Shown here one piece after another: positions 56,801-64,000 of a stretch of 64,000 bases of DNA; within the stretch, counting starts at the first letter, position 1, and each line of letters starts with the position of its first letter. Both the position numbers and the translations under genes were made by a program. This stretch comes from Enterococcus plantarum. Lineage in GTDB: Bacteria; Bacillota; Bacilli; Lactobacillales; Enterococcaceae. The notes beneath the pieces are model-generated. The model saw nothing but the letters and a program-made list of their open reading frames with translations. It made no database searches and had not been told where the DNA came from. The stretch lies in NCBI RefSeq assembly GCF_001730295.1, contig NZ_MIKA01000001.1, forward strand, positions 124,001 through 188,000. The letters run 5' to 3'.

Positions 56801-57668
56801 TGCCACACTCCAATTTGTTGAGACAAGTTCTGAAAAACGAGAATGTATTGAAAAAAGTGATTCAAACATTATAGAAAAAGGTCTTCGCCGATTAAATTAT
56901 GACTATCCATATCAATTGTCAACCAAAACGACGAATTACCAATCAGTATCTGAAATTAAACGAGTATTCGAGGACCCAGATAATAAAGAAATCGCTAAAA
57001 TTGAAGTAGACGAAAAAAATACAATGCAGCCAACACCTATGATTGTTCATCGAATGAGTGAAGGCGAGTTAGGTAAACCTAGATTTATTGAAACGATTAG
57101 AAAACCATCTGCAGCAGAAATTGGTACTGCAACACACTATTTATTGCAGCTTTTGGATTTAAATGAAGAACCGACGAAAGACAGTATTGTTCAATTGATC
57201 AATGAATTAGTTGAAACGAATATCATTCAAGATAATGTGGCAAAACAAATCAGTAGTGATGAAATTCTTTCATTCTACCAAACGAGTTTAGGTCAACAAT
57301 TATTAGAAAATCCGGACAAAGTTGTTCGTGAACAACCATTTTCAATGTTGTTGAAAGCGGAAGAACTCATCAAAGATTATCCGAAGGAGACCCAAGATGA
57401 TTTATTGATTCATGGAATGATCGATGGCTATCTTGAACAAGAGGACAACTGTATTCTTTATGATTATAAAACTGATTTTGTTCAAGACATTGACAATAGT
57501 GCAGAAATCAAAAAAATTATCTTGCGATATAGAGGCCAATTGAATTTATATCGAAAAGCATTAGCTCAAGCAACTAATAAGGATGTCAAGCAGGTGTTGC
57601 TCGTATTATTGTCTGCCAGAATTATTATTGATATGGACAAAGAAGAGATTGTTGAAAAAATGAATTAA
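53871..57668 (+). CDS. rexA: ATP-dependent helicase/nuclease subunit A (RexA/AddA)
   Basis: 1265 residues from ATG 53871 (GGAGGAG upstream; the longer reading from 53841 starts before it). UvrD-like helicase: FTDNQWQAVF Q motif, Walker A SASAGSGKTTVLVRR, Walker B VLVDEYQDINRLQ, later motifs GDVKQSIYSFRLADP and TIHASKGLEFPVVF. A RecB-family nuclease at the C-terminus has ILYDYKTDFV. Pairs with RexB for recombinational repair and degradation of linear foreign DNA. All motifs intact. Confidence 0.96.
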   Translation: MSKVIPLRPENEQFTDNQWQAVFDGDENILVSASAGSGKTTVLVRRVIEKLKSGVDIDRMLIVTYTEAAAKEMKERIQVALQKAITNESEQDRKQHFMRQLTLLPTANISTLHAFCLTVIRRFYYLIEMDPVFRLLTDETEMLLLKEDVWDELREKFYAENEETFYQLTSNFSNDRSDEGLTKLIFSLYEFARANPDPDEWLIHLADSYQVVGSLGDSALFQKYLKPQVMESLLRCVDRYEEMIRMSEGEEKLEKIAILARNEKEFVETFTSQLADNDLESGFDISKTITFARYPTVRDEELKEIAAQAKNLREQNKKAINDILSNLFTLSPEQMKEILEQSQPLVQEMAKVGKAFIETYSKQKLRKGLVDFNDLEHFTLAILAKKEAGTWLATEASKYYREKFDEVLVDEYQDINRLQETILYWLRRPTAEEGNLFMVGDVKQSIYSFRLADPTLFIEKYNQYGQNKDGKRIVLAENFRSRKNVLDFTNLVFEQLMDERVGQIAYDEAAKLVHGFDQFAEAENYDTELLIYEKKSVQLEDTLKLDDTQLILEDKTEGELHMTALKIRELIDKKFLIYDKSTKENRPLTYKDIVLLTPTKKNNLTILEIFKLAGIPIQVNDAQNYFQATEVQTMVALLQIIDNPYQDIPLAAVLRSPIVGLKENELVMIRLAAKKSSYYEAFLTFNQNEAVEKEQQILKGKTTKFADWLEQWREIARRNQLSTLIWQIYQDTAYLDYVGGMPAGKQRQANLFALVDRAASYEQTSFRGLFQFVRFIEKMQEKDKDLAEPVILSEENAVRVMTIHASKGLEFPVVFILDMTKEFNLGDLNERYIFDDRLGVGIRYLDQTDRMLYETLPFLAIKQAKLKKLLSEEMRKLYVALTRAEQKLYLVGSYNNKEAAFKEWLKVGDVQTKVLPSENRLQGKSSLMNWVGMSLIRHQKMAEFQTEFVVEKIAGITNHSAGFTIGFMTEKDIQEQFATLQFVETSSEKRECIEKSDSNIIEKGLRRLNYDYPYQLSTKTTNYQSVSEIKRVFEDPDNKEIAKIEVDEKNTMQPTPMIVHRMSEGELGKPRFIETIRKPSAAEIGTATHYLLQLLDLNEEPTKDSIVQLINELVETNIIQDNVAKQISSDEILSFYQTSLGQQLLENPDKVVREQPFSMLLKAEELIKDYPKETQDDLLIHGMIDGYLEQEDNCILYDYKTDFVQDIDNSAEIKKIILRYRGQLNLYRKALAQATNKDVKQVLLVLLSARIIIDMDKEEIVEKMN

Positions 57669-57681
57669 TGAAAGCAAACCT

Positions 57682-57698
57682 ACTTACAAATTGTAAGT
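57682..57698 (+). promoter_or_regulatory. 17-bp palindrome, likely operator of the HxlR-type regulator
   Basis: ACTTACAA-A-TTGTAAGT, perfect eight-base arms. It covers the -35 (CTTACA, 57683-57688) of a promoter whose -10 is TATACT at 57706-57711 with 17-base spacing and a TGC extension. Placement argues for autorepression. Confidence 0.7.
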
Positions 57699-57711
57699 TG
57701 TATGCTATACT
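57683..57711 (+). promoter_or_regulatory. Promoter of the HxlR-type regulator
   Basis: CTTACA, 17 bases, TATACT with TGC immediately before it (extended -10). The -35 is inside the palindrome 57682-57698. Confidence 0.65.
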
Positions 57712-57731
57712 CAGTTCACGAGGTGAGGAAG

Positions 57732-58076
57732 ATGGAGCAAGTAAAAACAACCGAGTTTTCATTATGTCCTAAATTCGAGAAAGCATTTGCGATTTTAGGG
57801 AAAAAATGGAACGGTTTGATCATTGATGTCTTGTTGGAGAACGGTCCTCAACGATTTGGTGAGTTAAGACAAAAAATCCCTGAACTAAGCGATCGGGTTT
57901 TGGTGGAGCGCTTAAAAGAATTGGAAGGCGAAGGGATTATCTCAAAAGCAGTTCGCTGTGATGAGAGTAGCCGTCTAGAGTATTTTCTCACGAATAAAGG
58001 CAAGGACTTACAACAAGCAATGGAACAAATTCAGAGTTGGGCAGAAAAATGGGTTACTTCAGAAGAATGCTGTTGA
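57732..58076 (+). CDS. HxlR/YodB-type winged-helix regulator
   Basis: 114 residues from ATG 57732 (AGGTGAGG upstream; a longer reading from 57702 would start inside the promoter). HxlR winged helix: FAILGKKWNGLIIDVLLENGPQRFGELRQKIPELSDRVL pattern, residues 16-55, wing with SSRLEYFLTNKG. A Cys at position 12 (SLCPKF) is placed like the redox-sensing N-terminal Cys of YodB/HypR, and two more cysteines end the protein (EECC), so thiol or quinone sensing is plausible. No obvious target gene besides itself lies in the window. Confidence 0.9.
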   Translation: MEQVKTTEFSLCPKFEKAFAILGKKWNGLIIDVLLENGPQRFGELRQKIPELSDRVLVERLKELEGEGIISKAVRCDESSRLEYFLTNKGKDLQQAMEQIQSWAEKWVTSEECC

Positions 58077-58101
58077 CCTTAGACTTAATTTCTTGTAAAC
58101 T
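58073..58101 (+). promoter_or_regulatory. Promoter of the pheST T-box transcript
   Basis: TTGACC (58073-58078, overlapping the upstream gene's stop), 17 bases, TAAACT (58096-58101). Confidence 0.6.
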
Positions 58102-58107
58102 GTAATC

Positions 58108-58352
58108 AATTGAATAACAAAAAAACAGTGATGGAAAAGAGTAGTTTTGTAGATACGGAAAGGGAAAACCTGTCATAGACTGGAAACAGGTTGCGTAATC
58201 GGAAAATGAAGTTCACTTCCGGAGTTTGTTTGTTCCAAAGAGAACAGACCGGTGAAAGCCGTTATAAGAATTGAGTGCATGATTTTTTGTCATGAAGTAG
58301 GATGGTATCACGATAGCTCGTTCCTTTTAAGAGGAGCGGGCTATCGTTTTTT
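58108..58352 (+). promoter_or_regulatory. T-box riboswitch, tRNA-Phe responsive
   Basis: A leader of about 245 bases with the stem I start GATGGAAAAGAGTAG (58131-58145), a paired AACCTGT/ACAGGTT element, the T-box core GTAGGATGGTATCACG (58297-58312) and a terminator at 58311-58352 (CGATAGCTCGTTCC against GGAGCGGGCTATCG, then T6). The bulge TGGT complements the tRNA ACCA end, and A as the discriminator base fits tRNA-Phe. A Phe codon TTC at 58212-58214 within TGAAGTTCACTTCC is a plausible specifier but not proven. Uncharged tRNA would stabilise the antiterminator and turn on pheST. Confidence 0.9.
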
Positions 58353-58440
58353 ATTTGATTCATGCTTTAGAGGCATGTGTACATAATGTCTACAGCCTGG
58401 AACTCAGTTCAATTATCAAACAATAGAAAGGAATAGAGAC

Positions 58441-59487
58441 ATGACATTAAAAGCTCAATTAGAAGCTTTACGAGATGAAACATTGAATAATATCCAACAT
58501 GTTACTGATCTTAAAGCGCTAAACCAAATCAGAGTAGAAACATTAGGAAAAAAAGGCCCCATCACCGAAGTGTTGAGAGGGATGAAAGATCTATCAGCGG
58601 AAGAACGTCCAGTAGTTGGAAGTTTTGCGAATGAAATTCGTGATCTATTGACTGAAGCTTTAGAAACACGGAAAGAAATTTTAGAGACTGAGGCATTAAA
58701 TGCAGCTTTAGACCAAGAAACAATCGATGTAACGTTACCTGGTAAACAACTGGCTCATGGGACTCGTCATGTGTTATCTCAAGTAATGGAAGAAATCGAA
58801 GATATTTTCGTTGGCATGGGGTATCAAGTTGTAGAAGGATATGAAGTTGAGTCAGATCATTACAATTTTGAGCGTATGAACTTACCTAAAGATCACCCAG
58901 CTCGTGACATGCAAGATACATTTTATATTTCTGACGAAATTTTGATTCGTACACATACATCACCTGTACAAGCTAGAACTATGGAAAAACATGATTTTTC
59001 AAAAGGCGCATTGCGTATGATTTCTCCAGGGAAAGTATTCCGCAGAGACACTGATGATGCGACACACAGTCACCAATTCCATCAAATCGAAGGCTTAGTT
59101 ATCGATAAAAATATTACAATGGGCGACCTCAAAGGAACACTGGAAGTTGTTATGAAAAAAATGTTTGGGGAAGATCGTAAAATCCGTCTACGTCCAAGTT
59201 ATTTCCCATTTACTGAACCTTCAGTGGAAGTTGATGTTAGTTGCTTTAAGTGCGGTGGTGCTGGCTGTAATGTCTGCAAACAAACAGGTTGGATCGAAAT
59301 TTTAGGTGCAGGGATGGTTCATCCAGATGTCTTATCAATGTCAGGAATCGATCCAAATGAATATACCGGTTTTGCTTTTGGCTTAGGTCCAGATCGTGTA
59401 GCAATGTTGCGTTACGGCGTTAATGATATTCGTAATTTCTATCAAAATGATTTACGTTTCTTAAATCAGTTCAAGGTAAAGGAGTAG
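58441..59487 (+). CDS. pheS: Phenylalanyl-tRNA synthetase alpha subunit
   Basis: 348 residues. An N-terminal coiled coil (1-85) that grips tRNA-Phe, then the class II catalytic core: motif 1 region [18 protein letters not shown], motif 2 [19 protein letters not shown] and motif 3 [18 protein letters not shown] zinc-like [17 protein letters not shown] insertion is present as in most PheS of Firmicutes. AAAGGAATAG lies before the ATG. Controlled by the T-box upstream; pheT follows after six bases. Confidence 0.97.
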   Translation: MTLKAQLEALRDETLNNIQHVTDLKALNQIRVETLGKKGPITEVLRGMKDLSAEERPVVGSFANEIRDLLTEALETRKEILETEALNAALDQETIDVTLPGKQLAHGTRHVLSQVMEEIEDIFVGMGYQVVEGYEVESDHYNFERMNLPKDHPARDMQDTFYISDEILIRTHTSPVQARTMEKHDFSKGALRMISPGKVFRRDTDDATHSHQFHQIEGLVIDKNITMGDLKGTLEVVMKKMFGEDRKIRLRPSYFPFTEPSVEVDVSCFKCGGAGCNVCKQTGWIEILGAGMVHPDVLSMSGIDPNEYTGFAFGLGPDRVAMLRYGVNDIRNFYQNDLRFLNQFKVKE

Positions 59488-59493
59488 TCGACG

Positions 59494-61917
59494 ATGTTAG
59501 TTTCTTATAAATGGTTAAGTGAGTATTTAGATCTTTCAAAAATTTCTGCAAAAGAATTATCTGATCAAATGTCTTTGACTGGAATCGAAGTCGAAGGCGT
59601 TGAAGTACCAGAAGAAGGCTTGAAAAAAATTGTCGTGGGTGAAGTCAAAGAATGTGTACCTCATCCAAATTCAGATCATTTATCGATCTGTCAAGTTGAC
59701 ATCGGTGAAGAAGAATTGTCGCAAATCGTTTGTGGTGCACCAAATGTCAAAACGGGCATTAAAGTGATCGTAGCTTTACCAGGTTCTCGTATCACTGGGA
59801 ACCAAAAAATCAAAAAAGGTAAAATGCGCGGTGAAGTATCAAATGGCATGATTTGTTCATTACAAGAATTAGGCTATTCTGATAATGTGATTCCTAAAGC
59901 ATATTCTGATGGAATTTATTATATGCCAGAAGATGCAGTTAACGGGGAGGATGTCTTTTCTTATTTAGATATGGATGATCAGATTATCGAATTATCCATT
60001 ACACCTAACCGTGCTGATGCTTTAAGTATGCGTGGCGTTGCATACGAAGTAGGGGCTATTTACCGCCAAACACCTAAATTCAATGATGATTATGTAGATG
60101 AAGATACTAGCGAAACAGCAGAAAACTATCTTTCTGTTGAAGTGGAAGATAAAAAAGATGTACCAGCGTATCAGATCAGAATCATTAAAGATGTAAAAAT
60201 TGCTGAAAGTCCATTGTGGTTGCAAACGCGCTTGATGAATGAAGGCATTCGTCCAATCAATAACGTAGTGGATGTAACAAACTACATTCTTTTACTATTT
60301 GGTCAGCCGTTACATGCGTTTGATTATGATAAGTTAGAGAGTCAAACGATTTTAGTAAGACGTGGCAAATTGAACGAAGAAATTGTTACTTTGGATGGTG
60401 AAACAAGAAAAATATCTGAGGAAAATATCGTCATTACAAACGGAAAAGTTCCAGTGGCTTTAGCTGGTGTAATGGGTGGTGCGAATTCAGAAATCACTGA
60501 TGGAACAACTACTGTTGCCTTAGAATCAGCGTTATTTGATTCTCTATCTATCCGTAAAACATCAAAAGAGTTTAATTTACGTAGTGAATCTTCAAGTAGA
60601 TTTGAAAAAGGAATCAATCATGCAACGATTGGCGAAGCTGGTGATGTAGCGGCTGCGATGATTGCTAAATTAGCGGGCGGGACGGTCGTTTCTGGAAAAG
60701 TGATTGGCTCTGAATTAACTCTTGAAGATGTAGTAGTAAGTGTCACGATTTCACGAATCAATGAATACCTAGGTACTGAAATGGATCAAGCAACCGTTAG
60801 TGAAATTTTTGATGCGTTAGGATTTTCGTACGAACGTGATCAAGATAAATACATTGTGACAATTCCACCAAGACGTTGGGATATTTCAATTGAAGCAGAC
60901 TTGATCGAAGAAGTTGCGCGTATTTATGGCTATGATAATTTGCCATCGACGTTACCAAAAGGAGAAACAGTAGCTGGCAGTTTAACGAGCGGTCAACTAG
61001 CAGTTCGTAAAATCAAAAGTTTGTTAGAAGGCTGTGGGGCCAGTGAAGCCATCAGTTATGCTTTAACAACCGAGGAAAAATCTCGTCAATTTATGATGAG
61101 AGAAAGTTTAACAACAAGTTTACAATGGCCAATGAGTGAAGAGCGGTCCGTTTTAAGAATGAATTTGATTTCAGGTTTATTAGACGATGTAGCCTATAAT
61201 GTTGCACGTAAAAACAACAATGTTGCTCTTTATGAAGTTGGGCGAGTGTTCTATCAGTATAATGACCCTAAAAAGGAATTACCATATGAAGAAAATCATT
61301 TAGGGATCGTATTATCAGGAAGTAGTGCAGTGAAAGATTGGCAAACAAAAGAAGTGCCCGTTGATTTTTATACAATTAAGGGAATGCTTGAAGTGTTATT
61401 CGATTCTGTAGGAATTTCTGACAAGATCGTTTACGAAGCAACAAAAGGTAATCAAGACTTACATCCAGGTAGAAGTGCTTTAGTAAAATTAAATGATAAA
61501 GTGATCGGTTTTATCGGACAAGTTCATCCAACAGTCGCGAAAGAATATGAGATTCCTGAAACATATGTAGCTGAATTAAATCTTCAAGCACTTATAGAAG
61601 AAGAAAACGATGCGTTAGTTTATCAGCAAATTTCCAAATTCCCAGCAATTTCAAGAGACATTGCGTTATTAGTGGATGAAACTGTTACAAACCAAGATTT
61701 AGTTGCCATCATTTCAAAACATGCTGGTAAATTCCTGCAATCTGTTCATTTATTTGATGTTTACCAAGGAGAGAATATCGCTGAAGGAAAAAAATCAATG
61801 GCGTATAGCTTAACGTTTGTAAATGCAGAAGCAACGTTAGTAGATGAAGAAATCACTTTTTCAATGGAAAAAGTGGAAAAAGCATTAGTAGAGGAATTTG
61901 ATGTAACGATACGATAA
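59494..61917 (+). CDS. pheT: Phenylalanyl-tRNA synthetase beta subunit
   Basis: 807 residues, full length. Domain order: EMAP/tRNA-binding domain (about 40-150, [18 protein letters not shown]), B3/B4 editing domain (about 200-400, with [13 protein letters not shown]), B5 domain (about 405-480), a catalytically inert class II-like core (500-690), and the C-terminal ferredoxin-fold anticodon-binding domain (715-807) beginning [21 protein letters not shown] lies before the ATG. Forms the alpha2-beta2 enzyme with PheS. Confidence 0.97.
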   Translation: MLVSYKWLSEYLDLSKISAKELSDQMSLTGIEVEGVEVPEEGLKKIVVGEVKECVPHPNSDHLSICQVDIGEEELSQIVCGAPNVKTGIKVIVALPGSRITGNQKIKKGKMRGEVSNGMICSLQELGYSDNVIPKAYSDGIYYMPEDAVNGEDVFSYLDMDDQIIELSITPNRADALSMRGVAYEVGAIYRQTPKFNDDYVDEDTSETAENYLSVEVEDKKDVPAYQIRIIKDVKIAESPLWLQTRLMNEGIRPINNVVDVTNYILLLFGQPLHAFDYDKLESQTILVRRGKLNEEIVTLDGETRKISEENIVITNGKVPVALAGVMGGANSEITDGTTTVALESALFDSLSIRKTSKEFNLRSESSSRFEKGINHATIGEAGDVAAAMIAKLAGGTVVSGKVIGSELTLEDVVVSVTISRINEYLGTEMDQATVSEIFDALGFSYERDQDKYIVTIPPRRWDISIEADLIEEVARIYGYDNLPSTLPKGETVAGSLTSGQLAVRKIKSLLEGCGASEAISYALTTEEKSRQFMMRESLTTSLQWPMSEERSVLRMNLISGLLDDVAYNVARKNNNVALYEVGRVFYQYNDPKKELPYEENHLGIVLSGSSAVKDWQTKEVPVDFYTIKGMLEVLFDSVGISDKIVYEATKGNQDLHPGRSALVKLNDKVIGFIGQVHPTVAKEYEIPETYVAELNLQALIEEENDALVYQQISKFPAISRDIALLVDETVTNQDLVAIISKHAGKFLQSVHLFDVYQGENIAEGKKSMAYSLTFVNAEATLVDEEITFSMEKVEKALVEEFDVTIR

Positions 61918-61923
61918 AAAAAT

Positions 61924-61972
61924 AAAAGTGTATCGCAAATCTATCAATAGTTTTGCGATACGCTTTTTATTT
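61924..61972 (+). terminator. Bidirectional terminator between pheT and the amino-acid transporter
   Basis: AAAAGTGTATCGCAAA (61924-61939) pairs with TTTGCGATACGCTTTT with one G-U pair, flanked by A and T runs. It serves pheT on the plus strand and the permease on the minus strand. Confidence 0.88.
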
Positions 61973-61973
61973 T

Positions 61974-62630
61974 TTATGCCCAATTTCTCGAAAGCCATCT
62001 TGAAAATTGGGAAATTGAAAAGTTGATGACGAAATACATCAAAGCCACAAGACCATAAATAGCAAAGACTTGTTCAGTTTGCGCGTAACGTCCCATTAAA
62101 ATATAAGATTTACCAAATAGTTCTTGTAATGCAATGACCGAGTACAAGAAACTAGTATCTTTGATCACGGTCACAAATTGAGAAACGATAGCTGGCAATA
62201 CATTTCGAATCGCTTGAGGTAAGACGATATGCAACAGAATTTGAACATTACTAAACCCTTGTGAACGGGCAGCTTCTTTTTGTCCTTTGTCTACACCGTT
62301 CAACCCACCACGGATAATTTCAGCTAATGCAGCAGTAGTGAAAACAGTGAAACTGACAATACCAGCTGGAGTAGATTTGATTTTAAAAATCAAGAAAATG
62401 ACATATATCCATAATAAATTAGGAATATTCCGGACAATTTCGATATATAAACTAGCTAAAAATTTTAGAAATCCACTTTTTTTGTTTCTCAATACGGCTA
62501 AAAGGGTTCCAAAGATTGTACTTAAAACGATTGAAACAAAAGAGATATAAAGAGTAAGCTTCAAACCATCGAATAAAAAGCGCAAATTATTGCCGGTCAG
62601 AAGTTGACTCATTTGATCTGAAAAAGACAT
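61974..62630 (-). CDS. Polar amino-acid ABC transporter permease (HisM/GlnP type)
   Basis: 218 residues with about five membrane helices. The EAA-loop motif, EAARSQGFSNVQILLHIVLPQA, marks the contact with the ATPase and is preceded by GLNGVDKGQ. Belongs to the HisMQ family that imports glutamine, glutamate, aspartate, His or Arg. AGGAGG precedes the ATG. It follows the other permease after 12 bases and ends at a shared terminator. No ATPase gene lies in the window; on this strand it would be upstream, beyond 64000, or elsewhere. Confidence 0.92.
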   Translation of the reverse strand: MSFSDQMSQLLTGNNLRFLFDGLKLTLYISFVSIVLSTIFGTLLAVLRNKKSGFLKFLASLYIEIVRNIPNLLWIYVIFLIFKIKSTPAGIVSFTVFTTAALAEIIRGGLNGVDKGQKEAARSQGFSNVQILLHIVLPQAIRNVLPAIVSQFVTVIKDTSFLYSVIALQELFGKSYILMGRYAQTEQVFAIYGLVALMYFVINFSISQFSRWLSRNWA

Positions 62631-62642
62631 GTTTGCATCCTC

Positions 62643-63341
62643 CTATCTGGTATAAGCTTTCTTGTTATTTTCTTCAAGTTTCCTAGCTAAATTAGCGAGT
62701 GGGAAACAAAGGATAAAGTAAAGTAATCCTGCTACAGTAAACGCTGGAATATAATTCAAATTAATTGAAGACCAACTATTCGCAGTGAACATTACATCTG
62801 CTCCGGATATAATCGCAACGGTCGACGTGTTTTTTATCAAGTTGACTATTTGATTCGTAAGCGGTGGTAACATAATTCGCCATGCTTGTGGTAAGACCAC
62901 GTAGCGCATAGTTTTTCCATAAGAAAAACCTTGAGAATAAGCTGCTTCAAATTGACCTTTTGGAACAGCACCAATTCCAGAGCGAACAACCTCTGAAATA
63001 TAAGCACCATGGTATAGACCAACGCAAATAATAGCAATAGTCGTGGTTGAAAAAGTCAACATCGGACTAATTAAAGGAAACCCATAATAGACTACGATAA
63101 ATTGAATCAACAAAGGGGTATTTTGAAAAAACTCAACATAAATTCGACTGATTACATTTAAAAATTTATTCTGCATAGCGGATAGACTACCGAAAAAAAT
63201 TCCTAATAGCATAGCAACAATCAGTGAGCCAATAGCCAATAAAATAGTATAGAGGAAAGCATCGCCAAAAAGTTTCCAGTCTTTAAATAATGCTTCCCAA
63301 CGATAGAGTGCAAAAGGACCTGCATTCGCTATAATGAACAT
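62643..63341 (-). CDS. Polar amino-acid ABC transporter permease (HisQ/GlnP type)
   Basis: 232 residues with five membrane helices and the EAA loop FEAAYSQGFSYGKTMRYVVL after GIGAVPKGQ. Partner of the permease at 61974; together they form the heterodimeric channel. AGGAGG lies before the ATG, 46 bases after the binding-protein stop. The order binding protein, permease, permease is common for glutamine or glutamate/aspartate importers in Lactobacillales. Confidence 0.92.
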   Translation of the reverse strand: MFIIANAGPFALYRWEALFKDWKLFGDAFLYTILLAIGSLIVAMLLGIFFGSLSAMQNKFLNVISRIYVEFFQNTPLLIQFIVVYYGFPLISPMLTFSTTTIAIICVGLYHGAYISEVVRSGIGAVPKGQFEAAYSQGFSYGKTMRYVVLPQAWRIMLPPLTNQIVNLIKNTSTVAIISGADVMFTANSWSSINLNYIPAFTVAGLLYFILCFPLANLARKLEENNKKAYTR

Positions 63342-63387
63342 GTATTTTCCTCCTAAATTCTAATAAATTGCATAGAACCGCGAAGTG

Positions 63388-64000
63388 CTAGTCTAGATTC
63401 CACGTTTTGTAAATTTTTTCTAAGGTACCATCTTTTTCCCATTTTTCAATGGATTTATTCAACTGATCATTCAATTCAGTATTGGCTTTTTTCGTTGCGA
63501 TGCCATATTCTTGTGGTGAGAAACCATCTTTAAGGATTTCTGTACTAGCGTCGACATATCCTGTCAAAATCGATTTATCAACTGAAAAAGCATCGATTCG
63601 TTTTGAAGTTAAGGCAGTTTTTAGTTCCGGATAAGAACCAAGTTCTTGGTATTTAAAGGATACACCTAATTCTTTCGCTTGTTTTTCAATGGCTTCTTTT
63701 GTAGTCGCTGATTGAACGACGCCAATAGTTTTTCCATCTAAACTAGCAGTATCAGTGAATTTATCTGCCTTTCTAACTAAGAAACCAACTTCGTCTTTAT
63801 AATAAGGTGTTGTGAAATTATACGTTTCTTTTCGCTCATCGGTAATGGTAAACGTCGCGATGACCATATCCAATTCACCATTATCTAATAAAGGACCACG
63901 AGTTTTAGCTGTTACACCAACAAACTCAACATTATCCTCGCTGCCTGTTAATTCTTTTGCGATTAGACGAGCGATGTCTGGTTCCATTCCCTCGTTTTTA
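63388..64000 (-). CDS. Amino-acid ABC transporter substrate-binding protein, 5' end outside the window
   Basis: About 204 C-terminal codons of a family 3 solute-binding protein. The reading frame stays open through base 64000 (KNEG precedes the first visible Met), so the signal peptide and lobe 1 start lie outside. Visible: VGVTAKTRGPLLDNGELD and IATFTITDERKETYNFTTPYY, the signature of the polar-amino-acid binding proteins, then the hinge DGKTIGVVQSATT and a C-terminal lobe. Ligand residues fit glutamine/glutamate/aspartate-type proteins, but the exact ligand is not decidable. Drives the two permeases that follow. Confidence 0.9.
   Translation of the reverse strand, partial: KNEGMEPDIARLIAKELTGSEDNVEFVGVTAKTRGPLLDNGELDMVIATFTITDERKETYNFTTPYYKDEVGFLVRKADKFTDTASLDGKTIGVVQSATTKEAIEKQAKELGVSFKYQELGSYPELKTALTSKRIDAFSVDKSILTGYVDASTEILKDGFSPQEYGIATKKANTELNDQLNKSIEKWEKDGTLEKIYKTWNLD

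Overview
The window reads as a chromosomal segment from a low-GC Gram-positive coccus of the order Lactobacillales, most likely an Enterococcus of the E. faecalis type. Support: PolC-type replicase, RexAB instead of RecBCD, an Eep/RseP protease with enterococcal sequence character, a T-box in front of pheST, a strict cre site, AGGAGG ribosome sites and AT-rich spacers with U-tract terminators. No rRNA, tRNA, CRISPR array, prophage or intact insertion sequence was seen. The species cannot be fixed from the sequence alone.

Layout. 1-684: end of pyrH and frr. 820-4613: an ABC exporter of the MacB/FtsX type ending in a membrane-anchored PASTA protein without a kinase. 4816-10729: uppS-cdsA-dxr-eep(rseP)-proS, a tightly packed run for undecaprenyl carrier, phospholipid and isoprenoid precursors, intramembrane proteolysis and prolyl-tRNA. 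10837-15552: polC behind a long structured leader that carries a 17-bp direct repeat.

16013-31436 is the standout: twelve codirectional, nearly abutting genes for what looks like a complete monoderm type IV pilus. They encode three minor pilins resembling the GspI/J/K tip trio, a PilB-type extension ATPase, a PilT-type retraction ATPase, the platform protein PilC, a major pilin, a prepilin peptidase, PilM/PilN/PilO-like alignment proteins, and a 1323-residue surface protein with a pectate-lyase-like beta-solenoid as candidate adhesin. The locus has its own sigma-A-like promoter and a very AT-rich upstream region, and it sits between housekeeping genes. It is more than a ComG competence pseudopilus because it includes PilT, PilMNO, a peptidase and an adhesin. 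I infer a retractable pilus for twitching, adhesion or DNA uptake.

31559-37782: a dispersed intergenic repeat, then zapA-cvpA-mutS2, trxA and uvrC. 37883-41234: a PadR-regulated unit with a palindromic operator, a decayed DUF2812 gene (two in-frame stops and a frameshift) and a NatAB-like ABC pair. A second copy of the dispersed repeat follows. 41363-43917: a LacI regulator divergent from a GH4 6-phospho-beta-glucosidase, with a LacI-type operator inside the promoter spacer and a consensus cre at the transcription start. 43987-50162: an unknown membrane protein, an HI0933-family flavoprotein, gdhA, pgi, a small membrane protein and signal peptidase I. 50300-57668: rexB-rexA. 57682-61917: an HxlR-family regulator with a palindrome over its own promoter, then the T-box-controlled pheST. 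61974-64000, minus strand: two permeases and the 3' part of the binding protein of a polar amino-acid ABC transporter that runs off the window edge.
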